Shown here one piece after another: positions 1-14,731 of a DNA stretch of 64,000 nucleotides. Positions within the stretch are counted from its first letter, which is position 1, and each line of letters starts with the position of its first letter. Position numbers and translations under genes: made by a program. A model generated the notes under the pieces. It saw only the letters and a list, made by a program, of their open reading frames with translations, made no database searches and had not been told where the DNA came from. The DNA is from Paramecium octaurelia (taxonomy: Eukaryota > Ciliophora > Oligohymenophorea > Peniculida > Parameciidae): contig CAJJDP010000045.1 of assembly GCA_905182995.1 (NCBI GenBank), positions 493,730-557,729 of the forward strand, read 5' to 3'.

Positions 1-3000
1 TCATAAGTGCTGGCATAATTGGAGGAACTTTACTTATAATTATTTAGAAATAGATCTTAGATATTGAAGGTATGGCTCTAATAATCAATAAAATCATTAT
101 CTGGCATGGTTATCAGAATTGAAGAATTTATTGAATAGAAGAACTCCGTTGATCGAATAACTAAAGAATTACCTTCAAAGAGGGAAGAAATTGAAACAGC
201 TATCAGTATAATCACTTTAGCTTAAGATTGTAAGCTATTTTCAATGAAGAAGGAGGATAAGGACTTAGCATAAGAATTGAATTATTTAGAGTCTTCTTTG
301 AATGTGGCATTGTCAGAAGCAGACAATAATACAGCTAAAAATATTGAGAGATTCAAAAAAACATTGAAAGAACGTATAGACAAATTAAAGGGAGAATGTT
401 TAGAGGTGAGTGAGGCAGTTAATAAGGAGAAGTTTTTGACTTTAAACACAGAATTGGAAGATGCCATCAAGGAGTTAACCGAGATAGATACAAAGACAAA
501 ATAATTGGAATAGAGTGCATAATTATATACTCAATATGAAGAAATCCTGTAATGTTAAGAATAAGCTCAATATGAAATATTGGAGAATACAAGAGAATAA
601 TTAAATTTGAGATTAGGAATGTGGCAAGGGATACAAGATTTTAGGAAATTATCATAGGATTGGCAACAGTTACAATTCACATCTATTAATGCCAAAGAAA
701 TTGCCTAGAAAACTGAAGGATTTGTTAGGATTGTACAAAGATGCGAAAAGAATTTGTAAGAAAATAGAGTGATTACCTATTTGAAGAAGATTGTATGGGA
801 ATTCAAAGATACTATTCCAGTGGTGACAGCACTACGTTCTCAATATTTGTAATAAACACATTGGCAAGAAATAAAATAATTGGTCAGATAAGAATTTGAT
901 GTTAATGATCAATATTTTACACTGAACACCTTGTTGGATTTGAATGTAGCATAACATAATGAGTAGATCACTGAGATTGCTGTAAAAGCAGCTTAAGAGG
1001 ACTCACTCAATACTCAATTAAAACTGTTGGAGACACAATGGAATGAGGTGGAATTGAAATTGAAACCTTATAAAGATCAATTGGATGTAATGGTTTTGGG
1101 AGAAGTGGAAGAGTTAGTTCAATTATTTGATGAAGGTTTGGCCAATATGTCTAATATACTTGCTAGTCGTTATGTTAGACCTTTGAGACAGAGAGCTGAG
1201 AAATTCTAGTCTGATTTGTTATTGTTATCAGATATTATTGAGAAGTGGGTTGAATGTTAAAAAAAGTGGATGTATTTGGAGAGTATTTTTAGTAGTTAAG
1301 ATATAAAGAAATAATTATCTAATGAATCTTAGTTATTTGATAGTTGTGATAGAATAATAAAAAAGTTAGTCAAACAAGTCAATCTTAGACCTTAGATTAT
1401 GAGATTGTTAGCTATGTAAAATATGTTAGACAATTTAACTAAAACATTGGAGACATTGGAATAAATAGAGAAATCTTTAGAAGATTATCTAGAAGTCAAG
1501 AGAGGATCATTCCCAAGATTCTACTTTTTGTCTAATGATGAATTATTAGAAATCCTATCTAAATAAACTGACATTAATTCAGTTTAATCTCATTTAGGAT
1601 AATGCTTTGAAGCATTGGTCAAATTATACTTTGGTGATTAACCAAATGTAATCCAAGGAATTTATTCTTCAGAAGGTGAGTTAGTCTAGTATTATAAATC
1701 AATACCTGCTAGAGGAAATGTTGAAACTTGGTTGCACTTGTTAGAATTGGAAATGGTTGAGACATTACGTAAATTATGTAAGCAAGGATTACAAGACTAT
1801 TTGAATGGAACGCAAAAGACAAAAACAGATTGGATACTCAATCATAAATCACAGATTGTGGCTGTTGTTAGTTAAATACTTTGGTCGATCAACACAGAAG
1901 ATGCAATCAATGAATCTAGTACCAAAGCAAATGCTCTTTATGAGTGGCATGATATGATGGAAATGCAATTAAAATAACTCACAGCATTAGTCAGAGGAGA
2001 TTTGACAGTTGTTTAAAGAAAAACTATAGTATCATTAATAACCACAGATGTTCATAATCGAGATATAGTTATGAAGCTAGCTGATAATAGCATTGAAACA
2101 ACATCAGATTTCTAATGGTAATAATAATTAAGATATTATTGGGATGACGAATATGATGATTGCTTAGTTAAATAAGTTACTAGTGTATTTCATTATGGAT
2201 ATGAATATCTGGGACCAACAAGTAGATTGGTTATCACACCACTTACAGATCGTTGTTGGATTACAATTACATCAGCCTTAACCAATTAATTAGGAGCAGC
2301 TCCTGCAGGACCAGCAGGAACAGGAAAAACAGAATCCACTAAAGACTTAGCCAAATGCTTGGGAAGATATTGCATAGTATTTAATTGTTCAGATTAAATT
2401 ACTGCTGCCACTATGAATAAATTATTCAGTGGTTTAGCATAATAAGGTGCATGGGCTTGTTTAGATGAATTCAATAGAATAGATATAGAAGTGCTTTCAG
2501 TCATAGCATAATAGTTATTGACAATTCGTATTGCTCAATTGTAATAATTGAATGAATTCTTATTTGATGGTCGACACATCTAATTAAAGAACACTTATGG
2601 AGTATTTATCACAATGAATCCAGGATATGCCGGAAGAACAGAATTGCCAGACAATTTAAAATCTCTATTTCGTCCAGTGGCTATGATGATTCCAGATTAT
2701 AGGTTGATTGCAGAAATTATGTTATTTGCTGAAGGATTTGAAAATGCAAATGATTTATCGAGCAAGATGGTTCAGTTATATAAATTATCATCATAATAAT
2801 TGTCTTAATAAGATCATTATGATTTCGGTATGAGAGCAGTCAAATCCTTATTAGTCATGGCTGGTTCATTGAAGAGAGCAGATACAACTATCCCTGAAGA
2901 TATTGTATTAATCAAGGCTATGCGTGATGCCAACATTCCGAAATTCTTAAAAGATGACATCCCATTATTTATGGCTCTAATTTAAGATCTATTTCCTAAA

Positions 3001-6000
3001 GTTGAGATAGCCAATTCATCATTCGAATACCTAGAGTAATAATTAAATAAGAAATGCCGATAATTTAAATTGTAAATCATACCTAGTTTTATAACTAAAA
3101 TGTTGCAATTGTTTGACACTCAAAACGTAAGATTTGGAACTATGATTGTTGGAGGCAGTGGATCTGGCAAAACTAATTGTTATCAGATGTTGGCTGAAAC
3201 ATTAACCGAAATCAAAGTTTAGAATTTATCATAGGATCCCAGATTTTAAGAATTATAATATGTTATATTAAATCCAAAGTCAATCTCAATGGGAGAACTT
3301 TATGGGGAGGTAGATCCTTTTACAAATGAATGGCAAGATGGTTTAGCAAGTTCCATAATCAGAGAGTGCAATAACAGCAAGGAGAGACATTGGATTGTGT
3401 TTGATGGACCTGTTGATGCATTGTGGATTGAGAACATGAATTCAGTCTTAGATGATTCGATGACTTTATGTTTGGCCAATTCAGAAAGAATTAAGTTGAG
3501 ATATGAGTTGAGAATGCTATTCGAAGTCCAGGATTTATCAGTTGCCTCTCCAGCCACGGTAAGCAGATGTGGGATGGTCTATATGACTGTTTAGGATATC
3601 CATTGGTACAATTATGTGGAGAGTTGGATTGAGGAGACTTTCTCAGATTAGGAGAAGGGCCAGATCAAATGTTGCAATCAAGTAAGGGAAAAGCCTAAGA
3701 AATTACTTCAGATAGAACCAAAACATTTAGATTTAATCAGGAATTTGTTTAAGACTTAATACAAATTTCTATAGGAGAAACTTGGAAACTTAGATGAGCC
3801 ATTTGTAACAATAGAATTATAGAGAGTGAAGAGTGTTTGCAATATCTTAACTTACTTTTTGAAGTCCATTTTGATTTAGAAATCTGTTGATGTACCAAAA
3901 TAAATTACAGCTGTTTTCGCTTACAGTTGTATCTGGGGATTGTGTGCATCATTCGAATAGAAATATTATGATAAGGTACATCATTTTATATTATTCCAAC
4001 TTTCATTATTTTGCAGTGAATTTAGCCCCTGTTTGTTTAAGTTTATAAATAAATGGGATTAGGTACCTGCAGAAATTAACTCCTAGATGTAATTAAATGA
4101 AGTTTTATGGCATTCAACTTTGTTTAGATTACTATTAGGAACATCCTATTAATTTATATGCATTATATATATATTTTATCATTATTTCCCCTTAATTATT
4201 ATTTTAGATTGCCACTTATGTCAAAGACCAATTTCAATCATTGCTCTACCCCAAAGGCGATACCATATTTGATTTCTATGTTGATGGAAATGACTTCACA
4301 ACATTATAATCCTGGGAATCACAGTTATAAGAATTCTAATTTGTAAAAGATCAATCATTCTTCAGCATTGTTGTTTAAACAGTAGACACCTTGAAATTTC
4401 AATACATTATCCAACTATTAATTAGGGAATAAATACCTACTTTAATTACAGGATAGACAGGAGTTGGTAAGTCTATGTTAGTCTAATCATTGCTTTTCGA
4501 GATGAAGCTAAATGAGAAGGTGTAACCAGTGCTGTTGAATTTTTCGGCATAGACAAAATCAAAGTAAACTTAATTGGCAATAGAATCTAAATTAATTAAA
4601 AAGGGCAAAATATTATTTGGAGCAAGAGTTAATGAATAAATAGCTATTTTTATTGATGATATCAATATGCCGGCTTTAGAAAAATATGGTGCTTAGCCCT
4701 GCATTGAACTTCTAAGATAGATGATAGAATTATAAGGAACTTTCGATCGTACCAAATTATTTTGGAAACATATTGAAGATGTGACTCTATTGATCGCGGG
4801 TGGACCTCCGGGAGGTGGAAGAAATCAATTATCTTAAAGATTTGTGAGGCAATTCAATGTTCTAATTATGCCAAATCAATCTGATTCAATTTTGGAGATG
4901 ATTTATGGATCAATATTGAAAGGCTACTTTAATAGCATTAACTTTAGTGAGAGTGTTCGGAAAACTAGTGACTAAATCACTAGAATCACAGTTGAATTAT
5001 TTAGAAGAATATCTTAAGAACTACTGCCAATACCAGCAAAGTTCCATTATACCTTTAATTCGAGAGATATTAGCAAAGTCTTTTAAGGCTTATTGATGAT
5101 CAGACCTACCTCGTGTAATAATAGTAATGATACCATTGCTAAATTATGGGTGCATGAATGCGCTAGGGTTTTCTGTGATCGTTTGATTAGTGTTTAAGAC
5201 AAGCTTTGGTTTTACAATACAGCTGTAGAATTATTAATGAGGTACTTTAGTGTTAACAAGGATGATATAACAAGCAATATATTGTTTAGTGATATTCTTA
5301 AATTGGAAGCTGCAAATATTTTATATGAAGAAGTTACAGAGAAGAGGAAAGTGATTGTTAAATCTTTACAAGATAAATTAGATGATTATATCATGGTAAC
5401 CAATGATAAAATGGAGTTAGTCTTTTTTGATGATGCTCTAGAACATATCCTAAGAATATCTAGAATCTTCAGATAACCAAGAGGAAATGCAATGCTAATT
5501 GGCGTTGGTGGATCTGGAAAATAAAGTCTCACCAAATTGGCTTCATTTCTAATGAGATCTGAGATCTTTTAGATTGAGATTGTCAAAACCTATAATGCTG
5601 ACTCATTCCGAGCAGATTTAATTAAAATCCTTATGAAAACAGGAGGAGAAAGAATTCCATTGACATTTATATTCAATGAAGCTCAAATTGTCTAAGAGAG
5701 TTTCTTAGAAGATATTAATAACATTCTCAACACAGGGGAAGTCCCTAACTTGTTTGCTAAAAAAGAAGATTTGGAATAAGTATATAACACTGTAAGACCA
5801 TAAGCAATTAGAGCAAAGAGACTAGATTCACCTGAATCTTTGTGGACATTCTTCGTTGAAGGAATCAGAAATTCATTGCATATTGTATTATGCATGAGTC
5901 CTGTGGGCAATCAATTAAGAATTCGATGCCGTAAGTTTCCATCATTGGTGAATTGTTGTACAATTGATTGGTTCACTCAATGGCCTAAAGAAGCATTACT

Positions 6001-9000
6001 GGAAGTGGCCAATAAATTCTTAGACAAAATACCTAATCTGAAATAAAAGGAAGAATTAGCATAAATGTGCATGGAAGTCAATCTTTAAGTAGCAAATCTA
6101 AGTGACAAATATTAGAAAGAATTGAGAAGATAAGTTTATACAACACCCAAATCATATTTAGATTAAATATAACTATATGCTGATTTATTAATATAAAAAC
6201 AAGAGGAACATGGATTGATTCAAAGAAAATTGGCTGATGGATTGGATAAATTATTTAATGCCAATAAAACTGTGGCTTCTTTGAAAATAGATATGCAAGA
6301 ATTTTAACCGTTATTAATCGAATAATCTGAAAAAACAGAGGAATTTTTGAAGTAATTGGCAATAGATTAGAGCGAAGCCAATCTCAAAGAAAGATTAGTA
6401 AATGATGAAGTTTAAATTGTCAATCAATAGGCATCAGAAATTAAAATAATAGCAGATGAAGCTCAAGCTGAATTAAATAAAGCGATGCCTGCAATGAAAG
6501 AAGCAGAAGAAGCTCTAAAAAATATTAACAAAAATGATATTACAGAAATTAGAGGGTTTATCAATCCTCCGCCTGTTGTTTAATTGGTGCTAGAAGCTGT
6601 TTGTATATTGTTGTAAGAGAAGACAGATTGGAATTCAGCAAAATAAGTTATGATTAGTGGTGATTTTATGGAAAGATTAACGAAATATGATAAGAGTTAG
6701 ATAACCGAATAGATGTTGAAGAAATTGAGAATCATTACAATTAAGCCTGAATTTGATCCAATTTGTGTTGCTCAAAAAAGTCAAGCTTGTAAAAGTCTGT
6801 GTATGTGGTGTCGAGCTATTGATAATTATTCTAGGATTGCAAAGGAAGTAGAGCCTAAAAAAAGGAAGGTTGCAGAAAAGCAATAGATTTTAGAAGTCAA
6901 AAACAAGGAGTTGACAGTAAAACAAGAAGAATTATAGAAAGTTAGAGATCGAGTAGCCAGATTATAGAAGGAATGTGATGAAACTGTAGAAAGAAAGAAT
7001 GATTTGGAGAAAAAATTAGAAGAGACAAAGAAAAGATTAGTTGCAGCTGAAAAATTAACATATCTATTAGCAGACGAAGGTATAAGATGGAAAGATTAAA
7101 TTAAAGTGATTGAGCAAGTCTTGTAGTAAATTATTGGAGATGTTTTCTTGGCTGCTAGTACAGTCAGCTATTTAGGTGCATTTACTGGACAATATAGAGA
7201 GTAATTGATAAAGAATGCCATTGAAAAATTACAAGAATTAAATATTCCTTTTTCAGAAAATTATTCTCTTACTTCTACTCTTGAAAGTCAAATTGTTATA
7301 AGAGATTGGATTATTTGTGGCTTACCTAATGATACTATTTCGATTGATAATGGAGTCATTGTAACTAGAGCTGATCGATGGCCTTTGATGATTGATCCAC
7401 AAGGATAAGCGAATAAATGGCTAAAACAATTCAATAAGGAACTGAAAGTTATGAGATTTACAGAATAACATTTTCTAAAAGGATTATAATAATGCATTAG
7501 TTCAGGATATGAAGTCTTATTTGAGGAGGTTGAAGAGAAACTCGAACCATCTATTGATTCGGTTCTTTAAAAATAGATTATTGAAGTCGATGGACGAAGA
7601 CTTATTAAAGTTGGAGATTAGAAAGTCGATTATCATAATTAATTTAAATTGTATTTCACCACAAAAATAGCAAACCCTAATTATTTGCCAGAAATATTTA
7701 TTAAGACTACAGTGATTAATTTTAGTATCACTTTCGAAGGCCTATGTGATTAGTTATTGGGCGATGTGATGAAGTTTGAGAAGCCAGAGATTGAAAAGCA
7801 AAGAGATGAAATTATTATGAAAATGAGTAATGCAAACAAACAACTCAAAGGAGCCTAGGATTCAATTTTGGATCTGTTAGCCAAAGCTTAAGGAATTATT
7901 TTAGATAATGATTAATTGATCCACACTCTTGAAGTCTCGAAATTTCAGTCTATGGATATTCAAAAGTCACTTGAGGAAACCATTATTGTAGAATAATAGA
8001 TCAATGAATCTAGAAATCTCTATCATTCAGTCGCGATAAGAGGAACAATATTATATTTTGTAATCTCAGATATGAGTCTAATCGATCCTATGTATCAATA
8101 TTCTCTACAATATTTCAAAAAACTCTATAACATTTCTCTGAATCTTACTCCTAAGACTGATTTGCTTAGCTAGAGGCTACTTTACTTAGAAGAGACAATT
8201 ACTTAGACTGTCTTCAAAGATATTTGTAGAGGCCTCTTTTAATAGCATAGAAAGATCTTTTCATTCCTCATCTGTGCTTAGGTTCAGAGATAAAATGGTT
8301 CCGTTTCAAATGCAGCATGGAATTTATTATTAAGGGATTAGATACCTTCAACTCCAATCATTAATCCAGATAAGGTTTTCTTGAAGGATTCTCAATGGAA
8401 TTTAATTTTATGTATTTAAGAATAGATTACAGAATTAACTGATCTATCCTCAGATATCAAAAACAACTTGTTGTATTGGAAAGAGTTTACTCAAATAGAT
8501 GATATCTATTAGGCCTCATTCCCAGCTCAATCTCCTCTAGCTGTCTGTTCAACTCTCAACCCTTTCTATAGATTGTTAATTATCAAGGCATTGAAACCTG
8601 AAAAGGTTATGTTTGGCTTGAATGAGTATGTGATTGAAATGTTCGGGGAATTTTATATCAATCTGGCTTCCTCTTCCATGGATGAAATTTACCAATCATC
8701 CGAACCCAATACTCCCATCATATTCATATTATCTCCAGGAGCTGATCCCACTTAAACATTATTTAAATTGGCAAAAGAACAACAAAGTTAGATAGATGTA
8801 ATATCTTTGGGTTAAGGCCAAGGGAAAAAGGCAGAACACTTAATTTAAAAAGGATAGAAGGATGGAACTTGGGTTATGCTTTAAAATTGTCATTTAGCAA
8901 GATCATGGATGCCTTAATTAGAAAAATTGATGGAATCTCTAACATCACATCATATTGAAGTCCATAATAGTTTCAGAATCTTTTTGACTTCAATGCCTGC

Positions 9001-10535
9001 TGCTTACTTTCCTGTAAGTACACTATAGAATGGTTTGAAACTTACCACAGAACCGCCTAGAGGATTGAAATCAAATTTGCTGAGATCCTACTAAGAATTT
9101 CAACAAGCAGACAACTAATAAAAGCTATTCAAATAATTATTTTTCAGCATTTCCTTCTTTCATGCAATAGTGTAAGAGAGGAGAAAGTTTGGACCTCTTG
9201 GATTCAATATTTCTTACGAATTCAATGACTCTGATCTGGATATTAGTATATAAATGATGAAAATGTTTATTTCCTAAGAGGAAGAAATCCCATGGGATGC
9301 AATGTAATTTATGATTGGTTAAATTAATTATGGCGGAAGAGTTACTGATGATTAAGATAGAGTATGCTTAACTTCTATATTGAAGAAGTACTTAGGGGAT
9401 CATATTGAAAACAATGTTAAATTCTCAAATAGTGGCACCTATTATTTGCCAGAAGATGACTATGTTAATTATATTACCCAATTGCCAAATTAAGAAGATC
9501 CTGAAGTATTTGGAATGCATGAAAATGCAAACATTGTGTTCTAAACTTAAGAGAGTCAAAAGATATTAGATATCATCTTATCCATTTAACCTCGTGTCAG
9601 CAGTACGAGCACTTAGAAATCTCCGGATATGATTGTTATGGAAAAGGCTATTTACTTTTAAAGCAATCTTCCAGAACCTTTGGATAAAAATACTTGTCAT
9701 CAGAGACATTATTAAATTACTGAAAATGGCAGTGTTTAATCTCTCTCAACAGTGTTGTTTTAAGAAATAGATAAATTCAACAAGCTCTTAGAATTAATCC
9801 AATCTACTTTAGTTTAATTGTAATAGGCAATAAAAGGCTTAGTATTGATATCCCAGGATTTAGATGAGATGTATTTAGCCTTCCTCAATAATGTCATTCC
9901 TCCTAATTGGATGAAATAATCGTATTCTACTTTGAAACCACTTTCCAGTTGGTTCAAGGATTTGATTGCAAGAGTAAACTTTATTCGATCTTGGATGGAG
10001 AAAGAGTTCATTCCTGCCTATTGGATGTCTGGATTATTCTATCCTCAAGGATTTCTAACTGGAGTATTGTAAACCCATTCTAGAAAATACAAGATTCCAA
10101 TTAATAAGCTCAATTTCAAATTTAAAGTGTTGGACATAGAACAAGATAGAATCAGAGATGAAGTTAAAGATGGAGTCTATGTGTATGGTCTTTATTTGGA
10201 AGGAGCACGATGGGATTATCAGCATGAGACCCTAATTGAATAATAAGTCGGCCAGATTTATTTCCCTCTTGCCATGATGTATTTCTAACCAATGGAGGAA
10301 TACTAGATTGGCGATGAATATTATAAGTAACATTATGCAATCAATAATTAGTTGTCCTTGTTATAAAACATCGAATAGAACAGGAGTTCTCTCAACTACA
10401 GGTTAATCTACAAACTTCATTTTGTCAATTGTAATATAAATATAATTAATTAATTAGGATTTGATGAGCAAAATAGAGAAGGCAGAATATTGGACATTGA
10501 GAGGAACTGCACTAATATCTTAATTAAATGATTGA
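1..10535 (+). CDS. Axonemal dynein heavy chain, 5'-truncated by window start
   Basis: This is the motor subunit of an axonemal dynein, which uses ATP hydrolysis to slide doublet microtubules in cilia. The window opens inside the N-terminal tail. The order seen is linker, AAA1 with a P-loop near 2305-2335 ([10 protein letters not shown]), AAA2 (GGSGSGKTN, about 3150), AAA3 (GQTGVGKSM, about 4450), AAA4 (GVGGSGKQS, about 5505), coiled-coil stalk with microtubule-binding tip (about 6180-7070), AAA5, AAA6 and the C-terminal domain ending in [14 protein letters not shown] and TGA. The AAA5 stretch [15 protein letters not shown] resembles single-headed inner-arm chains of the DNAH3/6/7/12 group; that assignment is inference. 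TAA and TAG are read as Gln throughout. The frame changes between about 3970 and 4215, so at least one unresolved intron lies there. Two 3' introns are clear (10327-10351, 10431-10457). No lesion was seen in the conserved motifs. Confidence 0.96.
10327..10351 (+). other. 25-nt intron in dynein gene
   Basis: The segment begins GTAACATT and ends AATTAG. Removing it restores the conserved C-terminal dynein text ([17 protein letters not shown]) in frame with the upstream AAA6 frame. Without it the frame is lost. Confidence 0.9.
10431..10457 (+). other. 27-nt intron in dynein gene
   Basis: The segment begins GTAATATA and ends AATTAG. Its removal joins ...STNFILSI to [16 protein letters not shown], matching the expected dynein C-terminus, and makes the final TGA at 10533-10535 in frame. 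Confidence 0.9.
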
Positions 10536-10660
10536 TTATTTATTATTATTATAAATTTTGTAGATATCTTGTGTAGATTTAACTTTATACTATTTTATTA
10601 TGTACGTAAAACAATTAAAAATCATCGCTAAGATGGCACCATGATGCAAGCCAAATTTAA

Positions 10661-11372
10661 TCAAAAATACTGATCTTTTACTCTTTTTATTACTTCCCCC
10701 AGACTTTAAAGTGTTACCTCTCTCACCTATTCCTTGTCTTAAAAGTTGTTCATACTCTAAAATTTATTATCAATCCAATATCTTACACTAACTCTTTTAT
10801 TGTTAACAATTTTATAGATGACTTTGTTTTCTTTTTTGTTAAGAGCCTTAACCTTCTCTGTGAATGACTGGAACTTTGGTTCAAAAGATTTGTGATATAA
10901 ATAGATATATATATCAGCAATACTAAAATACACTATTTTATTATGTCTAAGATATACCATTAATTAGCTCTTAATATTTCGAGGATTCTTAGTTAATAAT
11001 CCAAAAGTGAAAATGATTTTCCTTTGAATTTGATGTTTCTACTTTGGAACAATACTCTAGATGATAATGTGATCTTGGTTGTCTAGGCGTATCACAATAT
11101 TTGAATATTTCATCTATTTGGTCACAATTATCCACGATTAAAACATTGATACTGCAATATTCCTTCTAATCAATTTCTTCCTCTTTGGTTGATGTCTAAA
11201 TAGATTCTTTTCCAAATAATACATTTGTGTCCTTATCAATTTCTTCATATTGTTACACGTGAGGACACATCTCCTTTACTTCATACTTCTTCTACAGTTC
11301 TTAAGTATGCTATGATAATTGAATGTATTATTCAATCGACTCTGCATGCAAGGCTCCCAATCTTTTGCGCAT
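10661..11372 (-). CDS. Hypothetical protein, about 228 aa
   Basis: I do not recognise this protein. A minus-strand reading frame starts at an ATG (MRKRLGALHAESIEQ) and ends at TGA (10661-10663). It becomes continuous once a 25-nt intron (10933-10957, GTATATCT...AAATAG) is removed, and the coding length is then exactly 229 codons. The N-terminal half is charged and Gln-rich because of many TAA/TAG codons, and the C-terminal half is Lys-rich. No signal peptide, membrane segment or known motif is visible. It is convergent with the dynein gene, about 125 bp from the dynein stop, and divergent from the TPR gene. An upstream exon cannot be excluded, so the start is less certain than the end. Confidence 0.65.
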
Positions 11373-11511
11373 CACTTACTATTAGTTATTTAAATTAAAC
11401 TAATATTTATATTTTCATAATTTTCAAATAAAGCTCAAAAGAAATGTAAAACACACTCTAAATACTAGGCTAACAAGACCACCGATACTGAGAGAGTCTA
11501 GGCATACTAAA

Positions 11512-14500
11512 ATGAATTAGAAGGAACCTTCCATTCTTGTTTTGAAATTGGGCAGTCAACCAAATGTGGGAAGTAATTAATTAAGTAAAACCCTCAGAAT
11601 TACCACCAAAAGTGTTATAATAGAATCCTACTACTGAGGTAAGAAGAATGAAAAACAAATCCATTAGTTAACATATAAGTGGAAACGGGCCTCATTAACA
11701 AGTAAATTATTATAGATAACCAAATAAACGAATCATATATGACTCTACACACTGCTTGAACACTCAAATTAATCGTTCATCAAGTAATAGAATGAAGAAA
11801 ATTCACTCAGTCAGTTCTCATATTAGTAATTAGTTCACCAATATAAAGATGAAAGTTTTAATTAACATCTTGATGATCACACTCGAAACAATATAGTTTA
11901 CAATGAAATTGCATCTAGCAGCGAATTGGATAAAGGCAAGAGACTATTTACTGAAAATAAAGTTGAAGAAGCACTAAGAAATTTTTTAAATTACTAAAAC
12001 AAATATGGATTGCATCCTGAAGCATTGTACATCTCAGGATTGTGTTACATGACTCTGGATTAAGAAGAAAAATACATTGAGTAATTTTCGGCTCTAATAA
12101 AGACTTTTCCAAAATTCAAAAGAACTTCATATATGTATTTAGCTCTTTCTCTTAAAAAAAATAATCTTATCAATGAAGCAATACATGTGATATCCTAAGG
12201 TATCAATCATTTCAACAGATACTTTGAAGCTCTGATATTTAGAGCTAAATTGTTCTTGAAGATCAAGAATTATGAAAAAGCTATCAAAGATTTTCAATCA
12301 GCAATTTAAGTGAATCCAAATAAATCTATTTGCTATGTTGGATTAAGTGATTGTTATAAGCAAACTAACTAAGTTTAACCTGCTATTGAAGAGTTGAATA
12401 AGGCACTTGAATTTGAAGAATTGTCTAAATAAAAATAAATTCTCTTAAAAAGATTCACAATCTATTTAGACAATAAGGAATTCGAGAAAGCAAAATAAGA
12501 TATGAACCTATTACTTGAAATTTGTCCAAATGATTCCGAAGTTTATTATTTTAAAGGAATTTTAATGCAAAAGTAGAGTAATTACTGTATTTGATTTTAG
12601 AACGTCTTTAAGATGCACTTTTGGCGTTTGAATAGTCAATTAAGGTCAATAGTGAAAAAAAACCAGTCACTAAAGCTCTTTATGAAATTGTGAAAATAAA
12701 GATTGAATAAAATGATTTTTATTCCGCTTAGCATGAACTTGATAGAGCAACCTATCTTGATGTTGATAATACACAATTATAAAAATTTGAGCTCTTTGTT
12801 GGAGGAGCTATTTATTTAATGAAAAGAAAATTTGAGGATGGTGTTTAATTTTTAACAGAAATGATCACTAAGAATCACTAAAGTGATAATCTGAAATTTT
12901 AAGCCCATCAATATAGAGCCTATGGATATTTTTGTATGTCGAAGTTCAATCTTGCGAAACAAGACTTAGAATTATATTAGGAAAACCTTTTGGAGAAAGT
13001 AATTTTGTTAAAGATTATAGGCATCTCTTTATAATAAGTTTCTTTGTTATGGTATAATTAAATATGAGGATAATGAATTAGAGTAAAGCAAAAGAGAGTT
13101 CTCGCTTGCTCATAAAATGCTTCCAAACAAGATGGAACCCCTATTTTATCAAGCCATTATTCAAATTAAAAAATACTGCACTTGCTAACAATCGAGTGAA
13201 GAAAATAGGTTAAAATATCTTAAGGATGCATTAAATTTACTTGAAGCAGCCTCAAAGATTTGTGAATAATCAAATTTGCTTTTCTACAAAGGGATCTTGC
13301 ACTTTGCCTTTGGAAATCTAGAGAAATCTGCCTTGGACTTAGAATAGGCCATTGAAAAGTCTGAAGACAATCAAGCATAGCATTATTATGTAAGAGGATT
13401 GCTTCATTGTCAACAATAACTGTTTAAATAAGCAGTTAATGATTTTACAATTTGCTTAAGTTTAGATTAAAATCATTCAGAATCCTATCTGAATAGATGT
13501 AAACTATTAACAATGATGGGAGAAGTCGGCACTGCATACCTAGATCTATAAAAATATGTTGAATTAAGAGAGCAATATTCAATAAACTATCAAACTGTAG
13601 GAATTCTATATTTTTTAATTGGAGCCTATGATGAAGCTATCCAAGCATTCAGTAATTGCAGGACCCTTGAAGGATACTATGAGAAAGTTAAAGTCTTAAT
13701 TTATGGGAAGGAATTGAATTCAGCACTCAATGAACTAACCATTATCATAGAAGAAATGCATAACCAAGAAGCAGTGATTGACTATTAAGTATTAACGATA
13801 CTTAGGGAATCTAGTTTATAAATATCCACAAAGATTTTAGAAGATAGCATTAACAGCATAACCTCAATCTAAAAAATGCAATAGGAAGGCTTGATATTTA
13901 GGTCATCTGATATCTATTTCTATAAAGGTTTATTCTATACGTATTTGGGGTAATATTCCAAAGCAAAATAATGTCTTAGCTTTTCATATGATTTAAAGGA
14001 AAAAGAAATTAAATAGTCAATAAACGACTAATTAATTAATTAGAACAATCTTGAAGATTTTGATTTCACCAATAAGACTTACAATATCTATGAGCATCTC
14101 TATAATTGTGCAATTTTAGATGTTCTGTTAGGGAATATGGATGAAGCCTTTGAAACTCTCACTTTACTTCTTGAACATTTAAGTTAAATAGAATTTAGAG
14201 TTTAATTGTAGATTTTAGTGGATTTATTGCGCGATGATTTGTTGGATACACCTCCTGGAGAACAGTTTTCCTAAATCTAGGAATTTTAATTATTTCCTCA
14301 ACATAATCGACTATGTTCTATTTATCCTGCAATTTAATTATAATTGAAAAAGTATTCTTTCTAAATTAGAATGTCATTTTGCCTACCAATCGTTGAATTC
14401 CCTTCATAACCTATTGTATTTGATGAGCAGCTACTTCTAAAAATATCTGTAATTAAACTCTTTATTTTTAAAGCCTAAAGTTGTAGAGAATAAGCCAGAA

Positions 14501-14731
14501 GCTCCTTGGATTAAAAGGTCAAATGAAGGAGTGATCTTTACCGACAACATTCAATGTGTTGATGAGTTGGATCTACAATCTACTGTTAGATAAGAAGACA
14601 ACGAAGAAAAGCAATAACAAATTACTGAACATTAAGAAGAGAATGAAATAACTAAATTGAAGGAGAAACTTAAGTTAGATGATTAAATAGCTAAAAAATT
14701 GAATTCGATATTGTAATAAAATGAAAAATGA
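11512..14731 (+). CDS. TPR-repeat protein, about 1033 aa
   Basis: The protein is built of tetratricopeptide-type helical repeats, which act as protein-protein scaffolds; many ciliate members are linked to cilia or basal bodies, but that role is not shown here. The start is MNQKEPSILVLKLG. A low-complexity basic N-terminus is followed by repeats such as LDKGKRLFTENKVEEALRNF (from about 11930) and YEKAIKDFQSAIQVNPNKSI (about 12270), recurring to about 13700. A charged C-terminal tail ends LNSILQQNEK and TGA. Five short introns (25, 23, 23, 22 and 25 nt, all GT...AG) give exactly 1034 codons, which supports the model. The first intron, near 11572, decides the start. The gene lies between the divergent 10661-11372 gene and the kinase at 15339, same strand as the kinase. 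Confidence 0.85.

Noticed and set aside
1..10535. Many short separate genes across the first 10 kb under the standard code.
   Set aside because: They are fragments of one dynein heavy chain split at TAA/TAG, which encode Gln here.
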